A model generated the notes under the pieces. The model worked only from the letters and a program-made list of their open reading frames with translations. It had not been told where the DNA came from and made no database searches. From Brevundimonas bacteroides DSM 4726 (GTDB lineage: Bacteria; Pseudomonadota; Alphaproteobacteria; Caulobacterales; Caulobacteraceae): a DNA stretch of 64,000 nt. The translations under genes and the position numbers were made by a program. The number at the start of each line of letters is the position of its first letter. Position 1 is the stretch's first letter. This document shows, one piece after another, positions 26,707 to 37,074 of this stretch. Location of the stretch: contig NZ_KL370782.1 in assembly GCF_000701445.1 (NCBI RefSeq), positions 130,983-194,982 of the forward strand. The letters are read 5' to 3'.

Positions 26707-27216
26707 TCAGATCAGCAACGCGCCTTCATGGCGTAGCAGCCACGTCTTCCGCTCCAGCCCGCCGCCGAAACCCACCATGGCCCCGTCGGCGCCGACCACG
26801 CGGTGGCACGCGAGGACCAAGGGGATGGGATTGCGGTTCAGCGCCACGCCCGCCGCCTGGGCCGCGCCCGGCTCGCCCGCGCGCCTGGCCATCTCGCCAT
26901 AGCTGATCGTCTGGCCCGCCGGCACCTCGGCCAGCGCCCGCCAGACTCGCGCCTGAAATCCAGACTCGCCCGCCGCCCCCTCCAGCGACCAGTCGATCGC
27001 CTCCAGCGCCGACCGCTCGCCTTCGAAATAGCGCCCGATCGCCTGACCCATCGACGCGGGCGCGTCCCCGGCGAGCATGTCCACATCCCCATACTCCCGC
27101 CGCATCGCCGACCCCAGGCTTTCGCCGAACGACACCCCTCTCAGCCGACCCTCCGCGTCGACCGCCAGCGCCAGCGGCCCGATCGGGCTGTCGATGCGCG
27201 CGACCGCCAGCCTCAC
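26707..27216 (-). CDS. ogt: Methylated-DNA--[protein]-cysteine S-methyltransferase
   Basis: This suicide enzyme removes alkyl groups from O6-alkylguanine onto its own cysteine. The 169-residue product has the N-terminal ribonuclease-like half and the C-terminal winged helix with GQTISYGEMARRAGEPGAAQ and the active site VLACHRVVG, where the usual PCHRV reads ACHRV; the catalytic cysteine is C137. The start is GTG at 27216, overlapping the upstream stop as GTGA. No Ada regulatory domain is attached, so it is the Ogt type. Confidence 0.93.
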   Translation of the reverse strand: MRLAVARIDSPIGPLALAVDAEGRLRGVSFGESLGSAMRREYGDVDMLAGDAPASMGQAIGRYFEGERSALEAIDWSLEGAAGESGFQARVWRALAEVPAGQTISYGEMARRAGEPGAAQAAGVALNRNPIPLVLACHRVVGADGAMVGFGGGLERKTWLLRHEGALLI

Positions 27217-27998
27217 CGGCTCATCAGGGCATTGAGCGCGCCATAGTCGAACGCGGCCTCGATCTGCGGCCCGGACCGTCCGTCCGCCAGAAAGGCCCGC
27301 GTCATCGCCTCCGCCGCTCCATAGGCCACGGCCGCCATGTTCGACCCGGCGCTGAGCCGACGCACGCCCCACCCCTCCAGCGTCGCCGCATCCGGCAGGG
27401 CCGCCCGCGCCAGCAGGTTCAGCGGCAGGCCGAAGCCGACCAGCGCCCTCGCCGTGGCCTCGTCGGTAACGCCAGGCATGAACAGGCCGTCGGCGCCCGC
27501 CTCGCGGTACAGCGCCGCCCGCCGCGCCGCCTCTTCCAGCCGCCCCTCGGCCGGACCGATCTGCCTCAGCCACAGGTCGCAGCGGGCGTTGACGAACAGA
27601 TCGCCGCCCATCGCCGCCCGTATCGCCGCGATCTTCTCGGCGAGCACCTCAGCCGGACCCGCTCCGTCCTCAATGTTGATCCCCACGACGCCGACATCCG
27701 CGACCCGCTGCACAAAGGCCGCGACCAGACCCGGATCTTCGGAGAAACCCCCCTCCACATCAGCGCTGACCGGCGACCCGTCCGCCGCCCTGACGATCCG
27801 CGCGGTCGCCGCCAGCAGATCGCCCTCGGGCGGCCGCGCCCCGTCGGGCCACCCCAGCGCCCAGGCCACGCCCGCGCTGGTCGTCGCCACCGCCTTCGCC
27901 CCCGCCGCGACCGACAGCGCCGCCGACGCCGCGTCCCAGGCGTTGGGAAGGATCAGCAGCCCGCCCTGGTGCAGGCGGCGAAAGCTTTCGACGGGCAT
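27213..27998 (-). CDS. Isocitrate lyase / PEP mutase-family protein
   Basis: A 261-residue TIM-barrel protein of the PEP mutase/isocitrate lyase superfamily, class used for C-C or C-P bond cleavage. Family segments are LLILPNAWDAASAALS, VATTSAGVAWALGWPDG, VGINIEDGAGP (a metal-ligand strand) and VNARCDLWL. The exact reaction cannot be told; many members are annotated generically. It is co-translated with the downstream alkyltransferase gene (GTGA overlap), an uncommon pairing. ATG at 27998 begins MPVESFRRLHQGG. Confidence 0.88.
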   Translation of the reverse strand: MPVESFRRLHQGGLLILPNAWDAASAALSVAAGAKAVATTSAGVAWALGWPDGARPPEGDLLAATARIVRAADGSPVSADVEGGFSEDPGLVAAFVQRVADVGVVGINIEDGAGPAEVLAEKIAAIRAAMGGDLFVNARCDLWLRQIGPAEGRLEEAARRAALYREAGADGLFMPGVTDEATARALVGFGLPLNLLARAALPDAATLEGWGVRRLSAGSNMAAVAYGAAEAMTRAFLADGRSGPQIEAAFDYGALNALMSR

Positions 27999-28072
27999 TT
28001 GGGCATCTCCGGTTAAGCCTCCAGCCTGCCCCGCACGACGATCGAAGTCTCGCGGAAATCGGACATCGACGG

Positions 28073-29179
28073 TCAGACCGGGGTTCCGACAGAACCGTGA
28101 CTGCGCCGCGTCAAGGCGATCGCGGCCGCCACGCAACCCGCGAACAGCATCCCCTCCAGACCGCTCGCTGCCGCGTGCGACACAGGACCCAGCCCCGGCT
28201 CACCGAACAGCGCCCCGACCGGCTCCAGCGTCAGCCGCGAATCCGGAAAGGCCTGCGCCAGCGTCTGAAGACTGCCGACGAGCAGCCGCCCGCCGATCAG
28301 CACGATCCCCACGCCCGCGACCCCGCCGACCAGTCCGCCCGCGACCGCGCGCCGTTTCCACACCCCGCCGATGCGATCGCCCAGCACGACAGCGACGCCG
28401 ACCGCACCGCCAAGAACCGCGCCCTCCATCGCCCCAGTGATCGCGCCTGGCGCCTGGCCGAACAGCAGCTCGAACGCATCCAGTCCCAGCAGCCGAACCA
28501 CCGCCCCCACCAGCAGGCCGCCGACCAGTCCCCCGCCGATCCGGCCCAGAACCCCGCCCGCCGCCCGCTCGCCCGCCGCGATGCCGAAGCCCACGCCCGC
28601 CCCGCCCGCCAGACCGACCAACGCCGTCACGCAGATCATCACCAGCACGCCCGACGCACCCGCGCCTTCGCCGCCCAGCACGCCCAGCGCCCCATAGACC
28701 AGTCCACCGACGACCCCGGCCGCCCCGCCGCCCAGGGTGCCCGCCCGCCCGACCTCGAACACCCGATCCAGGGGCCGCTCCCTGCGCGCTTGGACGGCCG
28801 ACGGAACCGCCACCATCGCTGCGGCCTCAGCCGGGACCGCGCCGGCCGCCTCGTCCGTCTCCACCACCGTCAGCGGGGCGATGAAGCGATAGCCATGCTT
28901 CGGCGCCGTCTCGATCATCCGGGGTCGCGCCGCCTCGTCCCCCAGCGCGCGGCGCAGCGACCGGATCGCCTGCGACAGGGCCTCGTCGGTCACAGGCACG
29001 CCCTTCCACACCTCGTCCAGAAACCGCTCCTTGGTCACCAGCCGCCCCGGCTCGGAGACCATCAGCACCAGCGCATCCAGATACCGCCCGCTGACCTCCA
29101 CCGTCGCCCCGTCGCGCGTCAGCCGCCGATCCTCGGGGTCCAGCTCGAAGCGATCGAAGCGATAGACTCGGCGCGGCAC
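28073..29179 (-). CDS. Winged-helix (OmpR/ToxR-type) regulator fused to a Gly-rich multi-pass membrane domain
   Basis: The 368-residue product begins with an OmpR/PhoB-type winged helix with no receiver domain (VYRFDRFELDPEDRRLTRDG, then ALSQAIRSLRRALGD and PKHGYRFIAP). That is the CadC/ToxR layout. Instead of one membrane helix and a sensor, it has about eight hydrophobic segments from residue 145, very rich in glycine zippers (GGGAAGVVGGLVYGALGVLGG). A membrane-bound regulator of unknown signal is implied. It faces the membrane protein at 29269 across an 89-base gap that probably holds both promoters. Confidence 0.82.
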   Translation of the reverse strand: MPRRVYRFDRFELDPEDRRLTRDGATVEVSGRYLDALVLMVSEPGRLVTKERFLDEVWKGVPVTDEALSQAIRSLRRALGDEAARPRMIETAPKHGYRFIAPLTVVETDEAAGAVPAEAAAMVAVPSAVQARRERPLDRVFEVGRAGTLGGGAAGVVGGLVYGALGVLGGEGAGASGVLVMICVTALVGLAGGAGVGFGIAAGERAAGGVLGRIGGGLVGGLLVGAVVRLLGLDAFELLFGQAPGAITGAMEGAVLGGAVGVAVVLGDRIGGVWKRRAVAGGLVGGVAGVGIVLIGGRLLVGSLQTLAQAFPDSRLTLEPVGALFGEPGLGPVSHAAASGLEGMLFAGCVAAAIALTRRSHGSVGTPV

Positions 29180-29268
29180 GGGTTTCAGCGTTTCCTCAGG
29201 TCCGGCTCAGGACGCTCACCGCCCCGTCGGCCATGCTCGAAGCCTCACCCGATCCGGAGCCCAAGGCA

Positions 29269-29844
29269 ATGACCGACACCCCGACCCCCGCCGCCCCGCC
29301 CGAGCGCCTGCTGCCTATCCTGCGCCTCATCGGCTGGGGCTGCGTCGCCGTGCTGCTCATCACCCCTGCGGTGGCCATGCGCTTCAACCCCGAGGTCCAG
29401 TGGACCGCCTTCGACTTCCTGCTGGCGGGCGCGATCCTGATCGGCGCGGGTCTGGTCTGCGAGGTCGTGGTCCGCGCCTCCCGCGACTGGGGCTATCGCC
29501 TCGGCGTGCTGGTCACCCTGGCCACCTCGATCCTCCTGTTCTGGATCAACGGCGCCGTGGGCGTCATCGGCTCGGAGAACAACCCCCAGAACCTGTGGTT
29601 TGGCCTGGTGCTCGCCACCGTCCTGTTTGGCTCCATCCTGGTCCGCTTCCGCGCCGGCGGCATGAGCCTCGTCCTCACCGCCGCCGCCGCCGTCCAGTTC
29701 GGCATCGGAACCTGGGCCTGGGTCGCCGACTGGGGCGAGGGCACGGAGAAATGGCCCGTGGTCATCCTCGTCACCACCGCCGCCTTCACCGCCGCCTGGC
29801 TGGTCGCGGCGGCCCTGTTCCGGGGAGCGCGGCGGCAGCGCTGA
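29269..29844 (+). CDS. Multi-pass membrane protein divergent from the winged-helix regulator
   Basis: The 191-residue product has six hydrophobic segments: ILRLIGWGCVAVLLITPAVA, FDFLLAGAILIGAGLV, LGVLVTLATSILLFWI and others. It resembles small integral membrane proteins of unknown function in Caulobacterales. The ATG at 29269 is used, with a GGAG ten bases upstream; ATG 29233 in frame would add 12 residues. Its position head to head with the regulator makes it the likely target. Confidence 0.78.
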   Translation: MTDTPTPAAPPERLLPILRLIGWGCVAVLLITPAVAMRFNPEVQWTAFDFLLAGAILIGAGLVCEVVVRASRDWGYRLGVLVTLATSILLFWINGAVGVIGSENNPQNLWFGLVLATVLFGSILVRFRAGGMSLVLTAAAAVQFGIGTWAWVADWGEGTEKWPVVILVTTAAFTAAWLVAAALFRGARRQR

Positions 29845-29895
29845 AGGGGGCGCGGCCCGCTCACTGGGTGATCATCGACAAAGCGGCTTAACACC

Positions 29896-30660
29896 CTACC
29901 GACACAGCCGCCCGCTCTCCGCCTCCAGGTGCAGGTGGTCGCGGTGGGCGGCGTTGTAGTCGGGACTCAGGACCGTGCCGAAGACGCGGCAGCCGTCGTC
30001 GCGGATGCGGCGCAGGAAGCGAGCCTCCGCGCTGTCGCCGCCCCAGTCGCCTGCCACGGTGATGCGTCGCCCGTCCCGCAGGCGCACCCCGCTGAAATCC
30101 AGCGCCGCCGCCCGCGAATGGGCACTGACCCGGGCCGTCTCGCCGCTGTCGTTCCGCACGCCGCGGCAGGCGTAGACGCCCATGTGCTCGATCGCCACGA
30201 CGTCCGAGCCCAGGATTTCGCGCGCGGCGGGCTCCAGCGACTGGCGCCGCCACAGGCTGACCGCTGCGGCCAGGGCGCACGTCATGGTCACGTCGCCTGG
30301 CGTCATCCGCGCCGCCGTGCCGAAGTCCGGCCCCAGCACCCCCGCCGCCGTCAGCCCGCAGGTCGGGCTGTTCATGCGGTCCGGCGTCGGCGTGAACGTC
30401 ACCCGCGCCGCAGCAAGCTCGGCCTCGCACTGGGCCAGGCTCTGGGTCACCCGCCGCAGCCGCCCAAAGGTCTCGCCGCCGATCGGCTGATCCACCACGC
30501 TGGCCCCCGGCGCGACATAGACGCTGGGCCCCGGCGCCACCGGCCCCGGCGGCGGGCTCCACGGCCCGGGCCTCGGGGTCGAATCCGGGATCAACCGCCC
30601 GCACCCCGCCAGCGCCAGCACCGCCGCCAGCGCCACGCCCGTCGTTCCTGAAACCCGCAT
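29896..30660 (-). CDS. Extensin-family lipoprotein
   Basis: A 254-residue lipoprotein: signal peptide with lipobox LAGC, a proline-rich linker (PRPGPWSPPPGPVAPGPS) and an extensin-like domain. The domain's conserved features are visible: PTCGLTAAGVLG, then CALAAAVSLWRRQ, HSRAAALDFSGVRLRDG and the HRDHLHLE end, an HxH motif as in peptidases of the same fold. The role is probably in cell-wall or envelope maintenance. The next gene upstream on this strand is 97 bases away. Confidence 0.88.
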   Translation of the reverse strand: MRVSGTTGVALAAVLALAGCGRLIPDSTPRPGPWSPPPGPVAPGPSVYVAPGASVVDQPIGGETFGRLRRVTQSLAQCEAELAAARVTFTPTPDRMNSPTCGLTAAGVLGPDFGTAARMTPGDVTMTCALAAAVSLWRRQSLEPAAREILGSDVVAIEHMGVYACRGVRNDSGETARVSAHSRAAALDFSGVRLRDGRRITVAGDWGGDSAEARFLRRIRDDGCRVFGTVLSPDYNAAHRDHLHLEAESGRLCR

Positions 30661-30757
30661 CCGCGAATCGCCTGTCCGTCGCCCCGGCTCCTTGGCTAGA
30701 GCATCCCCGGGCCCGAACGAAGGCGCCCCGCTGGACGCCGCCGCGTCTGAGCGAGCC

Positions 30758-31561
30758 TCAGGCCTCCGGCATGGCATAGGCGGCCGCGCTGATGATGCGG
30801 AACGTCGGGGTGTCGTTGATGCAGCCGGAGATGATCGGGCGGCGCGGGCGGCCCGGCTCGGTGATGTCGGCCAGATAGACGCCGCCGTCCGGCGGGCAGA
30901 TGCGGCGGTCGTTGCCAGCCTCCCTCCGCCGCAGGGGCTGGTCATAGGGGTAGTGGGCCGGATCCCAGGCGCGGCAGGGATCGGCCAGGGCCGCCTCGAT
31001 CGCCTGGGCGGTCTCGGCCGGAAGCTGTCCCGACTCCGGCGGCCAGCGCAGGTCGGAATCGCGCTGGGTCCGCTCGTACAGGTCCCGGGCCTCGACCGCG
31101 GCCTGCTGTTCCGCCGAGCCTGCGGGATAGAGGTCCGGCGGCGGTGGGGGCGGCGGGGGCGACTCGCCATAGTTCCGGTTCTGGCGCCAGACGCCCCAGG
31201 TCCCGTCCACCGCCTTCCACACCACCGTGCGCAGGTCATTCTGGTACATGCCGCTGGGCGGCAGGTTGGCGCGGATCACCAGCACGGCGTCAGCCGGGAT
31301 CAGCGCTTCCGCCGAGGCCGGCAGCTCCACGAAGCCCGTGGCGTTCGGGTCGCGCGGGTTGCGCATCCGCCCCGCCTGCTGCTCGGCCAGCCGGTTCAGG
31401 TCCATGTGCGCCACGCCCGGACAGGCCGACTGCGGGGGCGGCGGCGCGCCTCCGGCCGCCAGCCAGGCCTCCACCTGCGGCAGCGGCGTCGTCTGGCACC
31501 CGCTCAGCACCACCGCCACGGCGATCGCCCACACCGCCGCCCTGTTCGTCGTCCACCCCAT
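30758..31561 (-). CDS. Hypothetical lipoprotein with a polyproline linker
   Basis: The 267-residue product starts with a signal peptide and lipobox LSGC, then a short domain, a run of eight prolines (ESPPPPPPPPDLYPAG, about residue 135) and a C-terminal part with several cysteines (DPCRAWDP, RRICPPDG, SGCIND). I do not recognise a family. A C-terminal Cys-containing β-rich domain suggests disulfide bonds in the periplasm. It is upstream of and on the same strand as the extensin-family gene, so the two may be co-expressed. Confidence 0.68.
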   Translation of the reverse strand: MGWTTNRAAVWAIAVAVVLSGCQTTPLPQVEAWLAAGGAPPPPQSACPGVAHMDLNRLAEQQAGRMRNPRDPNATGFVELPASAEALIPADAVLVIRANLPPSGMYQNDLRTVVWKAVDGTWGVWRQNRNYGESPPPPPPPPDLYPAGSAEQQAAVEARDLYERTQRDSDLRWPPESGQLPAETAQAIEAALADPCRAWDPAHYPYDQPLRRREAGNDRRICPPDGGVYLADITEPGRPRRPIISGCINDTPTFRIISAAAYAMPEA

Positions 31562-31728
31562 CGCGCGCTCCCCGTCTTGTTCTTCAAGGGAGCGACGCTC
31601 CCTTGAAACTGCCGAGGTGTCGACCCTTTCGATCCTGACGACGCCCTGCTGACACCCCCTGTCAGCATCCCCGCCCGCGTCGGCGCGTTGTCTGGCGTCG
31701 TCCCCGCCCTCGCCCTACATTCGCGTTC

Positions 31729-34092
<2,364 letters not shown>

Positions 34093-34325
34093 AGGTGCTA
34101 TACAAGCCAAGACGTCCGCCCTCGGGCATTGGCATGCACAAAGAGCGGCACTAGTGTGTGCTGGCTGATGGCGACATCGGATCGCACAAGCAGCCAAAAA
34201 GCAGTTCCGAAGCCTTCGGGCCAAGGACAACCGCGAGGCCCTCTTTTGAGGGGCTTGCGAGGCTCAAGGGTAGAGGCATGGTGTAAACCACCAAAAGTGC
34301 CTTTGCTCAGCCTTAGCTTGGCAAG

Positions 34326-34350
34326 TCCCCATCCCTTCGAGGGATGGGGA
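34326..34350. repeat. Perfect 11-bp hairpin at the edge of the AT-rich patch
   Basis: TCCCCATCCCT-TCG-AGGGATGGGGA, with an outer AGCTTG/CAAGCT pair at 34315-34320 and 34352-34357 reaching the stop of the 474-residue gene. No T-run follows on either strand, so it is either a poor terminator or a boundary sequence. The rest of 34093-34355 has no gene that I accept, and its composition already differs from uvrB. Confidence 0.55.
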
Positions 34351-34355
34351 TCAAG

Positions 34356-35780
34356 CTAGATGAGCGAGCGAACTATAAGTTCGGCGGCCAGTTTTGCGCC
34401 AGTTCCTTCTGCAACAACTCGCGCAAAATCTCCAGCTTTTCGGAGCCAAGCCATTGCCCCCGCTTCATCACCTTTCTGTAGTTTTTCCGCAGCAAGAGTC
34501 ACGGCCTCCGCAGAAGAGGCTTCGTCTGGATTTGACGCCTTTTGCTTCATCGTTGCGGCAAGCGCTTCAAGCGCTGACGTTTCTGCACCATTGTTGCCGG
34601 TATGGCTTACAGTGACTGTCGAGCTATCTATTTTCACATCTCGGCCCACGACCCCCGCCGTCCCGACTTTGATTTCCGTTGATGACATATCGATTTCTCC
34701 TGTAAAAATTACAGAGCGATCTGAATCTCGCCCAAGTTCTTCTGAGATGTAACTGATCAAGGCACGCTTTACTGCTGGACGAGGATTTAGAACGTCAATC
34801 CTCGACAGCAATCCGTCATACTTTCCAGGGTTAAATTCATCCCTTATACGAAGAGCAGATTCCGCATCATCAATTTCAAATATGTTGTCTATTTTGTTGT
34901 TTAACCTAGCCCGCCTTTTGAGCGCCTGAGCCAAAAACATTTGCAAATTATCAGACTCTGCTGAAAGCGGTGCCGGGGAAATTTCTTTGGACGACATCGC
35001 ATCCAAAACGACTGATATGGCCTCGGTCTCGGCATGAAGGCGAGAGAGGTGTAGGCGCAAAAGCCGAGCCTTGCTCCAATATTCGTCTTTAAAGTAGTGC
35101 TCGATAATCCAGCAATCAGCTTTGGTTGATTTCAACTGCTCAACCCAAAAACTGACGTCCAGCATCGGTAGATGCCCTAGATTTAACTTCTTATTATGTC
35201 TTCCCGACCCCAACTGTCGGCCCGTATGGTCAATGATGACGCTTGGCCTACCGGGCCTTACTAACGGCTCACGGAGCCTATCACCTCTGCGATGAACTGT
35301 AGTTAAATCTTGAAATCGACTGGATAATGCAGAACCTAGATCCGACATTGGTGAGGCTTTTGCTGTTCCCACCCGAATCTTAAACCCCATCAGCCCGGAA
35401 ATCAGATCCGGCAGGTTTGCGGGTGGGTTGGTAGTGCCGACAAGCGATACATTAAAGCCGAGTTCTAATTTCCCGACAGCCAAGCCATCAGCAAACAGGC
35501 GGCGGTAGGCGACACGAACCTTTGCTGCGTAGGGCCCTAGGAAGACGTAACGAGGCAAACTGCCGTCAAACTTGATGCCGGTTCTGGCATCACAAATCGT
35601 AGCCTCACCGAGCCAGCCGTTAACGCCTCCAGATGGGCGTCGTCGAATAGCGCCAAACCCGCGGACAAACTCATCCTCCCGTGGTGCCGGCCAGCCTGGC
35701 CGCACAAGCCGGCCGCTGTCGGCAACGAACGGTCTCAAGTCAACAATCGGGAACTGGATCGCTATCAGCACTTCACGCAA
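34356..35780 (-). CDS. Orphan 474-residue protein of foreign base composition; candidate defence gene
   Basis: I recognise no family for this protein. The gene has far lower GC than its neighbours; one stretch (34861-34920) counts 22 G/C in 60. Residues 1-110 are mixed α/β (VFLGPYAAKVRVAYRRLF), about 200-350 mostly helical. Residues 364-397 are a β-repeat-like linker (STEIKVGTAGVVGRDVKIDS). Residues 400-474 are a Ser/Ala/Glu-rich amphipathic helical tail (AAEKLQKGDEAGAMAWLRKA) ending in a hydrophobic helix (AKLAAELIVRSLI). This linker-plus-tail pattern recalls adaptor-like ends of bacterial conflict proteins. It is divergent from a DpnI-family enzyme, 136 bases away. The start codon seems to be TTG at 35780 and is uncertain. 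Confidence 0.72.
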   Translation of the reverse strand: MREVLIAIQFPIVDLRPFVADSGRLVRPGWPAPREDEFVRGFGAIRRRPSGGVNGWLGEATICDARTGIKFDGSLPRYVFLGPYAAKVRVAYRRLFADGLAVGKLELGFNVSLVGTTNPPANLPDLISGLMGFKIRVGTAKASPMSDLGSALSSRFQDLTTVHRRGDRLREPLVRPGRPSVIIDHTGRQLGSGRHNKKLNLGHLPMLDVSFWVEQLKSTKADCWIIEHYFKDEYWSKARLLRLHLSRLHAETEAISVVLDAMSSKEISPAPLSAESDNLQMFLAQALKRRARLNNKIDNIFEIDDAESALRIRDEFNPGKYDGLLSRIDVLNPRPAVKRALISYISEELGRDSDRSVIFTGEIDMSSTEIKVGTAGVVGRDVKIDSSTVTVSHTGNNGAETSALEALAATMKQKASNPDEASSAEAVTLAAEKLQKGDEAGAMAWLRKAGDFARVVAEGTGAKLAAELIVRSLI

Positions 35781-35916
35781 TCACTCGCACGTTATGGGCC
35801 CACCAGACTAAGCGCCCCAAAATCTTTTGTCGCTACCGGCTGCTGGACCATCTCGCTCCTCAAGTCCTGCCGCTGGCGTAACGGCTGACTAACCAACACA
35901 CCGCCATGCTGCCCGC

Positions 35917-36717
35917 ATGGCTGAAGACGACGCCCTTTGGAGCACTCTCGGCTTCGCCGAGGACGCCGCCGTCTTCGCCAGCGCTTCGCAGAACGTCCGC
36001 GTCCTGTCCGAAGGCTGGATAGCGATGCACGGCTTCTGCCCTTCCTGCGGCGCGGAGCCTCTGGCCGCCTTCAAGGCCAACGCCCCCGTGGCGGACTTCC
36101 ACTGCTCCGTCTGCGCCGAGGAATATGAGCTCAAGGCCCAGCGCGGGCCGATCAAGCGGCGCATCATGGACGGCGCCTATGGCGCGATGACCGCGAGGCT
36201 GAAGGCGCGGAACAACCCCAGCCTGATGGTCATGAGCTACGATCCGGGCCGCGCCCGCGTCACCGACCTGATCGTCGTGCCCCGGCACTTCTTCACCACC
36301 GACCTGATCGAACCGCGAAAGCCGCTCGGTCCGAACGCCCGCCGCGCCGGATGGCAGGGATGCAACATCCTGATCGGCGACGTGCCCCTGTCCGGGCGCA
36401 TCCCCCTGATCACCGGCGGCGCGGTCACGCCGCGCGCCGAGGTCGTGGACCGCTGGCGCTCCACCCTGTTCCTGAAGGACGCCAGCCTGAACGCGCGCGG
36501 CTGGCTGCTGGCCGTCATGCGGGCGGTGGAGGCGGCCACGGACTTTGGGGGCCGCCCGGAGTTCACCCTCGACGACGTCTACGCCCACGAAGCCTCCCTC
36601 TCGGCCCTCTACCCCGGCAACCGCAACGTCCGCCCCAAGATCAGGCAGCAGCTCCAGGTCCTCCGCGACCGAGGCTGGCTGGCCTTCAACGGACGGGGGA
36701 CGTATCGGCGGACCTGA
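35917..36717 (+). CDS. DpnI-family methyl-directed restriction endonuclease
   Basis: DpnI cuts GATC only when the adenine is methylated. This 266-residue protein aligns with it over its whole length. The N-terminal catalytic domain has RVLSEGWIAMHGFCPSCG, then VADFHCSVCAEEYELKAQRG. The PD-(D/E)XK residues are D60, E71 and K73 at the spacing known in DpnI (D-X10-E-X-K), and four cysteines (C41, C44, C63, C66) match its zinc site. RKPLGPNARRAGWQGCNI also matches. The C-terminal winged helix ends in KIRQQLQVLRDRGWLAFNG. No methylase is needed or seen. Unlike its neighbour it has host-like GC. ATG start at 35917. Confidence 0.93.
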   Translation: MAEDDALWSTLGFAEDAAVFASASQNVRVLSEGWIAMHGFCPSCGAEPLAAFKANAPVADFHCSVCAEEYELKAQRGPIKRRIMDGAYGAMTARLKARNNPSLMVMSYDPGRARVTDLIVVPRHFFTTDLIEPRKPLGPNARRAGWQGCNILIGDVPLSGRIPLITGGAVTPRAEVVDRWRSTLFLKDASLNARGWLLAVMRAVEAATDFGGRPEFTLDDVYAHEASLSALYPGNRNVRPKIRQQLQVLRDRGWLAFNGRGTYRRT

Positions 36718-36721
36718 CTTG

Positions 36722-36897
36722 CCTTTCGTCATTCCGGGCGCCGGGAGCGAAGCGACCAGAGACCCGGAACAAGGCGGCGCGCGGGAGCGCGAAGCTGTCA
36801 CGCACACCTCTCGCGGACCCATCGCCTCCGCTTCGCTCCGGCGCCGCCCGGTTCCGGGTCTGCGGCGCGGCGCGCCTCCGCCCGGAATGACGAAAGG
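36722..36897. repeat. 176-bp nested palindromic repeat element
   Basis: The ends CCTTTCGTCATTCCGGGCG (36722-36740) and its exact complement (36879-36897) are 19-bp perfect terminal inverted repeats. Inside lie further matching arms, GAGCGAAGCG against CGCTTCGCTC and GACCCGGAAC (36761-36770) against GTTCCGGGTC (36851-36860). The whole piece can fold into one long hairpin. Elements with this TCATTCCGGG...ACCCGGAA form are dispersed in many alphaproteobacterial genomes. No transposase frame is inside. The gap 36718-37074 holds this element and no gene that I can support. Confidence 0.8.
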
Positions 36898-37074
36898 GGC
36901 ATCCCTCTCCCGGTGAGAGAGGGAGCCGTGCTCAATCATCCAAACTCACCCGGATTTCCTCAACCCTTTCAACGCCCCTCCGCGCTGAAACCCAAAACAC
37001 CGAACGCCGCTCCCGCCTCGCTTACACTCGGGGGTTTCGCCGACGCCGCGGGGGCGCGGTCGAGGGAGGGGATG

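Noticed and set aside
34129..34359. A plus-strand frame of 76 codons after uvrB
   Set aside because: No RBS, runs into the hairpin at the end of the orphan gene, no recognisable fold. Treated as intergenic.
36722..36897. Insertion sequence or transposon
   Set aside because: 176 bases with no transposase frame; the nested arms fit a dispersed palindromic repeat better than an IS.
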